From assembly GCF_031846485.1 (NCBI RefSeq), contig NZ_JAVRHQ010000004.1:124001-188000 (forward strand): DNA of 64,000 nt, read 5' to 3'. Positions 1 to 7,792 of the stretch are shown here, piece after piece. Origin of the DNA: Autumnicola tepida (GTDB lineage: Bacteria; Bacteroidota; Bacteroidia; Flavobacteriales; Flavobacteriaceae). The position numbers were made by a program, and so were the translations under genes. The notes under the pieces are model-generated. The model made no database searches, was not told the origin of the DNA, and worked only from the letters and a program-made list of their open reading frames with translations. The stretch's first letter is position 1, and the number at the start of each line of letters is the position of its first letter.

Positions 1-427
1 TGCCAAGGGCAAATTCCAGCAGGGGCAGAAATTTACTTTCGCCGGCTGCGGCTATCATCTTAAAATAAGAAGAGAAACCAAGGCCATGAATCACGCCAAA
101 GAACACGGTGGTAAAAAACAGCATGTTCTGGTTTCGGCTTTTTTCATTCCTGCCAGCCGTAAGAATATTATAGAAGGCGGTAATAAGAATAGTTACCGGG
201 ATAAGAAATTCCACATAATTGGTGTCCACTTTAACAATTTCGTAAACCGAAAGGAACAGCGCGAGCGTATGGCCTATGGTGAACAACGTGATAAGCCAGA
301 GGATTTTTTTCCAGCTGCTAAAGGTGTAGCCCACAATTAGCACGATTAGAAATAAAACATGATCGTACGCCTGCCAATCCAGAATATGTTCCAGGCCAAG
401 CCTGTAATACAACCAAAACTGAGACAT
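1..427 (-). CDS. HupE/UreJ-family membrane protein (partial, C-terminus off window)
   Basis: The minus-strand frame opens with ATG at 427 and stays open to the window edge (142 codons, no stop). The N-terminus has the family's histidine-rich first motif (LEHILDWQAYDHVLF), followed by hydrophobic helices at about residues 23-35, 42-62 and 72-90 and a second His element, GVIHGLGFSSYF, near residue 110. HupE/UreJ proteins are small integral membrane proteins linked to nickel or other metal uptake; the flavobacterial variants are not experimentally assigned as far as I know. It is divergent from the TonB receptor gene, with 196 bp between the starts. The plus-strand frame at 86-340 is only its shadow. 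Family call good, substrate unknown. Confidence 0.8.
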   Translation of the reverse strand, partial: MSQFWLYYRLGLEHILDWQAYDHVLFLIVLIVGYTFSSWKKILWLITLFTIGHTLALFLSVYEIVKVDTNYVEFLIPVTILITAFYNILTAGRNEKSRNQNMLFFTTVFFGVIHGLGFSSYFKMIAAAGESKFLPLLEFALG

Positions 428-535
428 TTGCTTTTGTTATGGGAAAGGGCGAAAATACAATTTTGTTAACAATTTCCAAAAAATTTAACCGTCGACGGAA
501 GAGGAATAATCTTGTCCAAAAATACTTTTAATTTT

Positions 536-556
536 TATTTAAAATAAATCTAAATA
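536..556. promoter_or_regulatory. Upstream copy of 21-bp palindromic operator
   Basis: Imperfect palindrome TATTTA-N9-TAAATA. It matches the second copy at 597-617 at 19 of 21 positions. It lies just upstream of the -33 element of the TonB-receptor promoter. The form suits a dimeric metal-dependent repressor (DtxR/IdeR- or Fur-like); the identity of the regulator is inferred from the target gene. Confidence 0.55.
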
Positions 557-560
557 AATT

Positions 561-590
561 TTTGTCGAAAAAAATGAAATACTATTTTTG
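561..590 (+). promoter_or_regulatory. Bacteroidetes-type promoter of the TonB receptor gene
   Basis: TTTG at 561-564 and TATTTTTG at 583-590 fit the Bacteroidetes -33 (TTTG) and -7 (TAnnTTTG) elements, 18 bp apart. It lies between the two operator copies and ends 33 bp before the ATG at 624. Confidence 0.6.
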
Positions 591-596
591 ACGCTC

Positions 597-617
597 TATT
601 TAAATTAAGTCTAAATA
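597..617. promoter_or_regulatory. Downstream copy of 21-bp palindromic operator
   Basis: TATTTA-N9-TAAATA with 8 of 10 arm pairs complementary. It lies 7 bp downstream of the -7 element and 6 bp before the start codon, where a bound repressor would block the start of transcription. The centres of the two copies are 61 bp apart. Confidence 0.55.
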
Positions 618-623
618 AATAAG

Positions 624-3014
624 ATGAAACCACTACTACTACTTTTATTAATGTTTACAGGGCTGTTCCAGCCTGCATTTGCACAAAACTATGGGTCCAT
701 TCAGGGCAGAGTTGTTAATCCAAAGGAAGCTCCGGTACCCTTTGCCACCGTTTATATAAAAGAATTAAACAGGGGAAGCTCGGCAGATAGTGAAGGCAGA
801 TTTCGCATTGCCAATATTCCTGCCGGAACCTGGGAAGTGACAGCGAGTGCCGTTGGCTACACCAGTAGCGTTTTGGAAATTACAGTGAAGGCCGGGGCAG
901 AGCAGGTTGCAAATTTTACCGTAAAGGAAGATAATGCCCTGGATGAAGTAGAAGTTTTTGGTAACCGCCATAAACGTCCCGATAAAATTGAAGCCCTTAC
1001 GCGCCTGCCATTGGAGCCTTATGAGCAGATACAGAGTATTTCGGTAATTTCAGAGAAACTTATCGAAAACCAGGGGGCTCTCAGTATTTCTGAAGCCACT
1101 AAAAATGTGCCGGGGGTTTATACTTTCGCAACCTATGGGAACAAGAGGGAAAGTATGTCTTCCCGTGGGTTCCGTGGAATTCCTATTCTTAAAAACGGGG
1201 TAAGGGTGCATTCAGATTTTAGAGGTACCGGCATCCTTACCGATATGCAGGGAGTGGATAATATACAGGTTTTAAAAGGGGCTGCCACTATTACCCAGGG
1301 AGTGGCCACAGATTTAGGAAGCCCGGGGGGAGTTATAAATATTGTGACTAAAACGCCTAAATATTATTTTGGCGGAGAAGCGTCCCTCAGGCTTGGAAGT
1401 TATGGACAAGTGCGCCCAACATTTGATATCTACGGGCCTGTTAACCAAAATAACACGCTTGCCTTCAGGATTAACGGAGCTTTGGAAAGAGCAGATAGCT
1501 ACCGCAAAGGGATTTCTTCAGAACGCTTTTACATTAATCCCTCCCTGGAATGGAAGATAGATAACAGCACCACACTTACACTGGAAATGGATTATTTTGA
1601 CGATAGTCGTACTCCCGATGTTGGAACTGTTAATTTAGCTGAAAATGATGTAAACGCGATATATGATTTGCCTCATGAAGTTTTCCTTGGGTACGAAAAT
1701 GACCGTTCCATTACCAGGAACAGCACTTATGCCATACGATTTGCCCGGGAATTGTCTGATAAGTTAACCCTTAAGGCTGCCTACTACAGGTCGGAGTTAG
1801 ACCTGGATGATAAAGGTGCCAGTTTGGGAGGTGCCATTCAGCTTGATGGGGAGCCCGTATATAACCAGGTGGTGCGGGGATACAGCACTTCCACCAGGAG
1901 TGATGAAAACAGCGTTATCCAGTTTGACATTATAGGAGATGAACTTGCTACAGGAAATATCACCCATACTTTCCAGGTAGGTTTTGATTACCGTAGCACA
2001 GATTACAGCACTTTCAGTCAGTCTTCGGGCGATGTGGACACTTTAGATGTTTTTGATGCCGGCAATAACAACAGGTTGCCTGAAGGTATTCAGTTTGGAG
2101 GTCCGCGTACGGGAGGAGGCGAGTCCAGGGCCATAGGATTTGTTGCCCAGGATGTTATTACTTTCAATTCCTGGTTAAAGACATTTCTGGGAGCCAGGTA
2201 TAGTTCCATAGAGACCATTTCTAATCCAGAAAACAACAGCAATGATGCTTTTAATCCGCTTGCGGGAATAATTGTTTCTCCTCTTGAAAACATTAATTTT
2301 TTCGCCTCCTATACCAACAGCTCTTACCCGCGCTCTGCTTCAAGACTGGGAGAAAACGGGGAAGAATTAGGAAATGAGCGATACGATCAGCTGGAGGCAG
2401 GGATCAAAACTAACTGGTTAAATAACAGGCTTCGTTTTAACCTCACCTTCTTTAAGATAAACAATAAGGATATCAATTTACCTGTTTATGACGAAAACTG
2501 GGTGGCTACAGGTTTTTACCAAAAAGGAGGTAACGATCAGCGTCAGGGTGTGGAAGTGGAGCTTACCGGAAGAATCCTGGAAAACCTGGAGGTGATTACC
2601 GGTTATTCCTATATAGATGCCCAGTATAAAGAACACACTTCTTATGTTTATGGTTCTGCGCCACTCAATACCCCTAAACATACCTTTAATGCCTATGCCA
2701 ATTATAGTTTCCGCGGAAGCCTGGAGGGCTTGTCACTTGGAGGCGGAGCTTATTATACGGGGGAACGCCCAATTAACGATTGGTCTGCCGGGCCTGTTAC
2801 GCATGAAGGAATTGTGCCTAACCAGAAGCCTTTTAATGTAGAAGCCTATACTTTGGTGAATTTCCAGGCGGGCTATCAATTCAATGAGCACTGGAGGCTG
2901 AGGTTACTTGCGAATAATGTTTTTGATGAAATTGGTTATAATGCCTACAGGACCAGGTATATCAACCAGACTGATCCCCGTACATTTGCGGGAGTGCTTT
3001 CTTATTCCTTCTAA
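624..3014 (+). CDS. TonB-dependent siderophore-type outer-membrane receptor
   Basis: 796 aa. Signal peptide residues 1-20 (cut after FAQ or nearby), CarboxypepD_reg-like domain at about 22-105 (GSIQGRVVNPKEAPVPFATV), plug domain at about 130-240 (SMSSRGFRG, GGVINIVTKTP), then a 22-strand-type barrel ending in a terminal aromatic residue (LSYSF). Plug and barrel resemble the FhuA/FecA TonB-siderophore group. It would bring a ferric siderophore or similar chelate across the outer membrane using TonB energy. The PepSY-TM gene 37 bp downstream, a typical partner in iron-siderophore release, and the double operator in front support a metal-regulated iron-uptake unit. The ligand cannot be read from sequence. 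Confidence 0.9.
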   Translation: MKPLLLLLLMFTGLFQPAFAQNYGSIQGRVVNPKEAPVPFATVYIKELNRGSSADSEGRFRIANIPAGTWEVTASAVGYTSSVLEITVKAGAEQVANFTVKEDNALDEVEVFGNRHKRPDKIEALTRLPLEPYEQIQSISVISEKLIENQGALSISEATKNVPGVYTFATYGNKRESMSSRGFRGIPILKNGVRVHSDFRGTGILTDMQGVDNIQVLKGAATITQGVATDLGSPGGVINIVTKTPKYYFGGEASLRLGSYGQVRPTFDIYGPVNQNNTLAFRINGALERADSYRKGISSERFYINPSLEWKIDNSTTLTLEMDYFDDSRTPDVGTVNLAENDVNAIYDLPHEVFLGYENDRSITRNSTYAIRFARELSDKLTLKAAYYRSELDLDDKGASLGGAIQLDGEPVYNQVVRGYSTSTRSDENSVIQFDIIGDELATGNITHTFQVGFDYRSTDYSTFSQSSGDVDTLDVFDAGNNNRLPEGIQFGGPRTGGGESRAIGFVAQDVITFNSWLKTFLGARYSSIETISNPENNSNDAFNPLAGIIVSPLENINFFASYTNSSYPRSASRLGENGEELGNERYDQLEAGIKTNWLNNRLRFNLTFFKINNKDINLPVYDENWVATGFYQKGGNDQRQGVEVELTGRILENLEVITGYSYIDAQYKEHTSYVYGSAPLNTPKHTFNAYANYSFRGSLEGLSLGGGAYYTGERPINDWSAGPVTHEGIVPNQKPFNVEAYTLVNFQAGYQFNEHWRLRLLANNVFDEIGYNAYRTRYINQTDPRTFAGVLSYSF

Positions 3015-3051
3015 TTTGAATAAGATATTACAGTAATTATGCTCCTTTACT

Positions 3052-4173
3052 ATGAAAAAAAAGAAGAAATACACCCTTAGGAAATTTATAAATGATGTTC
3101 ACCTTTGGCTGGGCCTGGCAAGCGGGATCATCCTGTTTTTAGTCTGCTTCAGCGGGACCATGCTGGTATTTGAAGATGAGATAAAGGGGCTTTTTGCTGA
3201 AGATTTTAAAGTGGAGGCACAGGAGCAAAAAATCTCTATAGATTCTCTTGCGGTGATGCTGCAGGCCGAGGGGGAAGTAACTGCTGTAAAAATTAGCGAT
3301 GAGGATAACCTGCCTTATGAGTTTCGTGTAAAAACATCTCCTGAAGACAGGCGGGGGAGTGTTTTTTATGTAGATCCTTATATGGGAAAGATATTGAAAG
3401 CGCAGGCTAATCCCCTGGACGGATTTTTTATGACGATGTTCAGGATGCACCGGTGGCTGCTTTTGGATAGCACAATTGGGCGCCCCATTGTTGGTGTGGC
3501 CAGTATTATCTTCTTCTTTCTTGCTATTAGCGGGATTGTTTTATGGTTTCCGAAGAAGTGGAAGTGGAAGAATTTTAAGCCCGGCTTTAAAATTAAATTT
3601 TCAGCCCGATGGAAAAGGATCAATCACGACCTTCATAATACGCTGGGCTTCTATGCCTGTATATTTCTTGTGATAATGGTGCTTACCGGGCTTTGCTGGT
3701 CCTTTGGATGGTACAGGGATGCGGGTAGTGAAGTTTTGGGAACAAAAATATTTGGTAACAGGGGAGGCCCCAAAATTCAATCCGAAGGTGATTTTGCGCC
3801 TGGTGAAAGATTATCTATAAGTGCCATTTACGACAATGCTTCAGAAAGGCTGGATTATCCAGGAACAACAAATATTTCTTTTCCTTCTTCTGAAAAGGGA
3901 GTTTATCAAATCCGGAAATATGATGAAAGCAATTTTTCCCCCGTTGTGGCTGATGAACTGATCCTGGATCAAAACGGGGAAATGCTGAGCCAGGAACTTT
4001 TTGAGCAGAAGGGTTTAAACGTACAAATTGCTTCTTTAATAAAGCCAATCCATACGGGGGAGGTTTTTGGTATCTTTTCGAAGGTCATTTACTTTCTGGC
4101 CTGCCTGATCGCGACCAGCCTTCCCGTAACGGGGACCATTATCTGGCTGAACAAAATGAAAAAGAAAAAGTAA
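3052..4173 (+). CDS. PepSY-associated transmembrane protein (PiuB/FoxB-like)
   Basis: 373 aa with four clear membrane helices at about 18-40, 145-167, 195-218 and 344-366 and a periplasmic PepSY-like region between the first and second. His17 (NDVHLWLG), the MFRMHRWLL histidine and the NHDLHNTLGF histidines are the family's conserved membrane-edge residues, thought to bind haem. Relatives act in the inner membrane as reductases that free iron from siderophores. It follows the TonB receptor by 37 bp with no terminator between, so the two are probably one operon. Function by family and context. Confidence 0.85.
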   Translation: MKKKKKYTLRKFINDVHLWLGLASGIILFLVCFSGTMLVFEDEIKGLFAEDFKVEAQEQKISIDSLAVMLQAEGEVTAVKISDEDNLPYEFRVKTSPEDRRGSVFYVDPYMGKILKAQANPLDGFFMTMFRMHRWLLLDSTIGRPIVGVASIIFFFLAISGIVLWFPKKWKWKNFKPGFKIKFSARWKRINHDLHNTLGFYACIFLVIMVLTGLCWSFGWYRDAGSEVLGTKIFGNRGGPKIQSEGDFAPGERLSISAIYDNASERLDYPGTTNISFPSSEKGVYQIRKYDESNFSPVVADELILDQNGEMLSQELFEQKGLNVQIASLIKPIHTGEVFGIFSKVIYFLACLIATSLPVTGTIIWLNKMKKKK

Positions 4174-4285
4174 AAGGGAAAGGCTGGTAAAGTGAGTATT
4201 TTACCTCCAATATTTTTAAAAACGCAGTATGCTTAAACTCACAACAGCATGAAGAAAAGTAAACCAATGGAGGGTAAAAATGAAA

Positions 4286-4633
4286 TTAAAGACTGATTTC
4301 CCCGGCTGCAATAGCTTCATCAATATCAGCCAGAACAGTGGATTGACTCCGAAAGAATTTTTTCCCATCGGTCCGTCTTAATCTGGCTTGCCTTGTGCCG
4401 TCTTTTCTGGTTTCTATTGCTAGGATTTCTACCTGTTGCCCATATTCTCTCTTATAATTCACTATTCCTCCCCGCTTTATAATGAAATTTGGTCTTGGAA
4501 AATGAATATGTCTGAAATTAGGCGTGGAGGGCTCTTCTATAGTTACTACGTGCCCTGCTTTTATATAATTTTCCTGGGCCTGAATTGCATTCAGAGAAAA
4601 TAATAAAAACACAATTAGAAGCAGCTTTTTCAT
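4286..4633 (-). CDS. Small secreted protein of unknown function
   Basis: 115 aa. A clean signal peptide (MKKLLLIVFLLFSLNAIQAQ, cut after residue 18 or 20) is followed by about 95 polar residues. The mature part has a basic stretch (FIIKRGGIVNYKREYG, then RKDGTRQARLRRTDGKKFFR) that looks like a small beta-barrel or SH3-like fold, but I recognise no family. It is convergent with the PepSY gene and stands alone on its strand between that gene and tRNA-Leu. The start is well placed because the signal peptide begins at its only reasonable ATG. Periplasmic or surface location is inferred. Confidence 0.65.
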   Translation of the reverse strand: MKKLLLIVFLLFSLNAIQAQENYIKAGHVVTIEEPSTPNFRHIHFPRPNFIIKRGGIVNYKREYGQQVEILAIETRKDGTRQARLRRTDGKKFFRSQSTVLADIDEAIAAGEISL

Positions 4634-4796
4634 TTTTATTTTAAATTAAAATTATTATTAATCCTTAATTTTGATAAAAATAAAAAATATAAGAGAAAAT
4701 TTTTATTTTTAATATTTAAAAATTTTCTAAAAAAGCAGTAAAAAATTTATTCATATAAACCTCAGCGGGGATTCACAGCAGAACATATTTTTACTT

Positions 4797-4830
4797 TTTG
4801 AGATTAGAAAAGAAATTTTTCTTATTTTTG
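4797..4830 (+). promoter_or_regulatory. Promoter of tRNA-Leu
   Basis: TTTG at 4797-4800 and TATTTTTG at 4823-4830 (TAnnTTTG match), 22 bp apart. The tRNA begins 11 bp after the -7 element. Confidence 0.5.
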
Positions 4831-4840
4831 CCCTCCATTA

Positions 4841-4922
4841 GCTCGAGTGGCGGAATTGGTAGACGCGCTGGATTCAAAATCCAGTTTCTTCGGAAGTGTG
4901 GGTTCGATTCCCACCTCGAGTA
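4841..4922 (+). tRNA. tRNA-Leu (anticodon CAA)
   Basis: Full cloverleaf of a long-variable-arm tRNA. Acceptor GCTCGAG pairs with CTCGAGT, with a G-U first pair and discriminator A4922. The D-arm holds GGCGGAATTGGTAGACGC, the anticodon stem-loop is CTGGA-TTCAAAA-TCCAG with anticodon CAA at 4875-4877, the variable arm follows, and the T-arm is GTGGG-TTCGATT-CCCAC. CCA is not encoded. The acceptor's 3' side is the integration target of the island to the right. Confidence 0.95.
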
Positions 4923-4927
4923 CTTTT
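4909..4927. repeat. attL core: 19-bp direct repeat in the tRNA-Leu 3' end
   Basis: TCCCACCTCGAGTACTTTT here is repeated exactly at 39152-39170. The copy covers the T-stem 3' side and acceptor of tRNA-Leu, so insertion rebuilt an intact tRNA. Integrases that use tRNA 3' ends leave this kind of repeat, and the integrase gene lies 236 bp inside. Confidence 0.85.
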
Positions 4928-4945
4928 CACGAATCAAATTAAGCT

Positions 4946-4980
4946 AAAACCCTGTAAACTTCACTGTTTACAGGGTTTTT
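4946..4980 (+). terminator. Rho-independent terminator after tRNA-Leu
   Basis: Eleven-bp stem ACCCTGTAAAC / GTTTACAGGGT with loop TTCACT, flanked by A and T runs. The symmetrical A/T flanks would let it work on both strands. A sister copy follows the right attachment core at 39189-39224. Confidence 0.85.
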
Positions 4981-5013
4981 CATTTTATTTAATATCAAAC
5001 AAAACCATTTGAT

Positions 5014-5047
5014 ATCAAATAAAAGGTGTCTAATTCGGTGGCACTTT
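5014..5047. repeat. 34-bp left-end repeat, copy 1
   Basis: Identical over 34 bp to 39257-39290, with a diverged third copy at 39071-39096. It lies between the attachment core and the integrase gene, where arm-type integrase binding sites are found. Role inferred from position. Confidence 0.6.
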
Positions 5048-5074
5048 AGGTGGCGCTAAAAGTGCGCCCGAATT
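5032..5074. repeat. Inverted repeat next to the integrase gene
   Basis: AATTCGGTGGCACTTT and AAAGTGCGCCCGAATT are inverted copies (14 of 16 pairs) around an 11-nt centre. The left arm overlaps the 34-bp repeat. It could be an integrase/excisionase arm site or an operator for the integrase, whose start is 89 bp downstream. Confidence 0.5.
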
Positions 5075-5162
5075 GAACGTAACCTATTGTTAAATAGTAT
5101 TTTGCGTGTTTTTAAATAAAAAAAAATGAAGTAAATTTATTTCGAATTTAAATACTATTAGG

Positions 5163-6398
5163 ATGCAGGATTTACTATCAGTACTATTTTATGTGAGAAA
5201 AAGTAAGCATGAAAACGCTACTCATGCCACGGTATACCTGCGAATTACTTATGATGGAAAAAGAGCAGAAGTGAGCACAATGCGGAAAGTGCCTTTGGCT
5301 AAATGGAGCGCAAAGGCCAATAAAGCCAATGGCTCTTCCATAGAAGCAAAACAGGTCAACCGAAATTTAGACGTGATCAAAAACAGAGTTTACGAGATTT
5401 ATCAAAAGCTTCTGGAAGGGAATGAGCATATAACTGCTACATTAATCAAGGATATTTATCTCGGGAATACAGATGAGAATAAATCTATCCTGGAGATGTT
5501 TGAGGAACATAATAACAGGATGTCGAAACTTGTAGGTAAAGATTATTCCTTCCGCACCCTCCAAAGATATAGAACCACACAAAAACATTTACTTGCCTTC
5601 ATTTGCTCCTCTTATAAAAGAAAGGATTATCCTGTAAAAGGTATTGATACACAATTCATCAATGCCTTTATCTACTACCTAAAGACAGAGTTGAACCATA
5701 CCCACAATTCAGCCTTGAAGTACCTCTCCTATCTTAAGAAAATAGTTAGGATGGCCTTTGCCAATGGCTGGATGGAAAAAGATCCCTTTTATAATTTCAA
5801 GCTCAAAACTGAATCAATTGATCGGGAATTCCTGACAAAAGAAGAAATTATCAAAATTATGGAAAAGGATTTTACTACTCCCAGAATAGAAAACGTCCGG
5901 GATGTTTTCCTTTTTTCTTGCAACACTGGATTGGCCTATTCAGATGTTGAGAAATTGACTGCGGACAATATAGTCAAAGGCATAGATGGTAGCCTATGGA
6001 TTAAAATCAAAAGAACCAAAACAAAATCCCTGAGCAGCATTCCATTGCTTCCGATTGCACAGAAATTAATAGAGAAGTATAAAGATGTTGAAAATCCAAA
6101 AGGAACTTTATTTCCCGTCTATTCCAATCAACGTATGAATAGCTATTTAAAAGAGATTGCTGAACGTTGTGAAATTAAGAAGAACCTAACATTTCATATG
6201 GCCAGACATACATTCGCCACTACCGTTACACTTACTAATGGTGTACCTATAGAATCTGTAAGTAAGATGCTAGGCCATCGATCTTTAAAAACCACACAAC
6301 ATTATGCGAAGATTCTTGATGAAAAATTGAGTGAGGATATGAATTCTCTGAAGGAAAGAATTTCTGCAGCTGAAAAAGCGAGCAATGAAAATAAATAG
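5163..6398 (+). CDS. Tyrosine recombinase / integrase of the island
   Basis: 411 aa, usual length for Bacteroidetes integrases. N-terminal arm-binding domain (about 5-90), SAM-like core-binding domain (about 108-215), catalytic domain (about 225-395). Visible catalytic residues: His345 and Arg348 in HMARHTF, His372 in LGHRS, Tyr381 in QHYAKI. The first catalytic Arg is missing: the motif reads NTGLAYSDVEKL, with Ala where TGLR is usual. The same position is not Arg in several Bacteroidetes transposon integrases (IntDOT has Ser), so this is a lineage trait rather than damage. It lies beside attL and faces into the island. It would cut and rejoin attP with the tRNA-Leu site. Confidence 0.92.
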   Translation: MQDLLSVLFYVRKSKHENATHATVYLRITYDGKRAEVSTMRKVPLAKWSAKANKANGSSIEAKQVNRNLDVIKNRVYEIYQKLLEGNEHITATLIKDIYLGNTDENKSILEMFEEHNNRMSKLVGKDYSFRTLQRYRTTQKHLLAFICSSYKRKDYPVKGIDTQFINAFIYYLKTELNHTHNSALKYLSYLKKIVRMAFANGWMEKDPFYNFKLKTESIDREFLTKEEIIKIMEKDFTTPRIENVRDVFLFSCNTGLAYSDVEKLTADNIVKGIDGSLWIKIKRTKTKSLSSIPLLPIAQKLIEKYKDVENPKGTLFPVYSNQRMNSYLKEIAERCEIKKNLTFHMARHTFATTVTLTNGVPIESVSKMLGHRSLKTTQHYAKILDEKLSEDMNSLKERISAAEKASNENK

Positions 6399-6715
6399 AG
6401 CTAAACGCATTTTGCGCAACCAGGAGGTTTGAGCAGGAGTACCGGCAGGACGTTGTTGTAATGAGCGGTTTAATTTGTTTTCTTTTTCTATACTCACGGT
6501 TTAGAAATTACAACAAAAATAAACTGCGACTGAGGTTATTTTTAAACAAACATATAAACTTGAGTTTATAAAATTGCATATATTTAAACCTAGTCAATTC
6601 ATTTTGAACTCCAATATCAAGAACCTCAATGCTTAGACTTTAGGAATGCACTCTTTGAAAGCCAACATATTCTTTCTTTTAATTATCTTTAGTAGATAAC
6701 AATAAGAAAGATACC
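6399..6715. other. Intergenic gap after the integrase
   Basis: 317 bp, AT-rich. I see no gene, strong hairpin or convincing promoter. It probably carries the promoter of the 241-aa gene at 6716. Confidence 0.5.
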
Positions 6716-7441
6716 ATGTTTTTAGAGCGGGTGGCGATTTTCACACTTCAGCTTAGGGCAAAAACCGTTGCTTTTTTGAATTCCCTGCTGCGGGAAACCG
6801 ATTCGCAATTCGGTCAACTATTTTTCTCATGTTTCCTTTTCCTTGCTTCGTTGGCTCTTCTATATGTATGGATGAATCCCTTCCCCCTCTGGTTAAAATT
6901 AGGAAGTAGTTTTATTTTTGTATTCTGCGCATTACTTTCAGTAGCCGCCTTGTATTTCCACCTCTATAATAAGAGAGTCAGACATACATCAAATGGCATG
7001 GAAGTTTATATTCATAATGACCATGAAGTGGAAAAATTACCACATCTAAACCTTAAGGCCATTCCACTCACTACACTTCAGAAGAAACATATTTTTGAAG
7101 CATTTTCCCTGAATTTTTTAAGCGGAAGTTATCAAAGCTTTCAATCCCTGGTGCTGTTAAACCCGATATCTGAAAAAGATCGACTGGAATGGAAAGATGC
7201 TTCCCCTAAAAGGCCAAAGCAGGTCAACCGCCAAAGCCTTTTAGAATTCCTAAGCCAGCTGATGATCGGATTTGAAAATCTGGAGAATCACCAGATGATG
7301 GAATATGTCAACTACTACTTCATCCTTAAAAATTCAGAGGGGAACAACCAGAACTTATCTTCCAAAAATATCTCCGACTGGCGCACGAACAAAGCTCCAT
7401 ACCTAAAGGAGATCTCCAGGCTTTTTCAACAGTATCTATAA
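6716..7441 (+). CDS. Two-helix membrane protein of mobilisable elements, unknown function
   Basis: 241 aa. Two adjacent membrane helices at about 34-56 and 61-84 form a hairpin with a short outside turn (WMNPFPLWLK). The rest, about 155 residues, is polar, cytoplasmic by the positive-inside rule (YNKRVRH after helix 2) and mostly helical. The C-terminus (ISDWRTNKAPYLKEISRLF) is basic and aromatic. I do not recognise the family. It sits alone between integrase and excisionase-like gene, a slot often filled by element-specific regulators or entry-exclusion proteins; that is only a guess from position. Confidence 0.6.
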   Translation: MFLERVAIFTLQLRAKTVAFLNSLLRETDSQFGQLFFSCFLFLASLALLYVWMNPFPLWLKLGSSFIFVFCALLSVAALYFHLYNKRVRHTSNGMEVYIHNDHEVEKLPHLNLKAIPLTTLQKKHIFEAFSLNFLSGSYQSFQSLVLLNPISEKDRLEWKDASPKRPKQVNRQSLLEFLSQLMIGFENLENHQMMEYVNYYFILKNSEGNNQNLSSKNISDWRTNKAPYLKEISRLFQQYL

Positions 7442-7557
7442 GGTAATTACCACTAGATTACCTGTTACCATATTGATATACAGGGATATTAGTCGGTCAT
7501 TTGTTGCTGTAACCGAAAGACAACAATCGGTGTTGGCTTTCATAAAAAACAGAACTC

Positions 7558-7788
7558 ATGGACAATTTACATTTGGAAGATCGCTTGCTTCGCATCGAAA
7601 AACTACTCACCGCAAACAAAGAAGTGCTAACCTTAGAAGAAGCCTGCCTGTACACCGGGATCTCGATGAGCTATATGTACAAGCTTACTGCGGCAGAAAA
7701 AATACCCCATTCCAAACCCAGTGGGAAGATGATCTATTTTGAGCGAACAAAACTCAATGCCTGGCTCTTGAGAAATTCAAAGCTTTAG
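7558..7788 (+). CDS. Excisionase-family helix-turn-helix protein
   Basis: 76 aa. A short coiled N-terminus (residues 1-22) leads into a winged-helix HTH_17/MerR-like fold: LTLEEACLYTGISMSYMYKL is the helix-turn-helix, followed by the wing KIPHSKPSGKMIYFERTKL and the closing helix NAWLL. These proteins bind DNA at element ends and steer the integrase toward excision, or regulate mobilisation genes. It ends 4 bp before the DnaD-like gene, so they are likely co-transcribed. The ATG at 7558 is preferred over the overlapping frame at 7473, which lacks any domain. Confidence 0.8.
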   Translation: MDNLHLEDRLLRIEKLLTANKEVLTLEEACLYTGISMSYMYKLTAAEKIPHSKPSGKMIYFERTKLNAWLLRNSKL

Positions 7789-7792
7789 TGTT

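Noticed and set aside
86..340. 84-codon plus-strand frame at the window start
   Set aside because: Antisense shadow of the HupE/UreJ-like gene, whose minus-strand translation has clear family motifs.
7473..7742. 89-codon plus frame overlapping the excisionase-like gene
   Set aside because: Arg/His-rich out-of-frame reading of the same DNA; the 7558 frame has a full helix-turn-helix.
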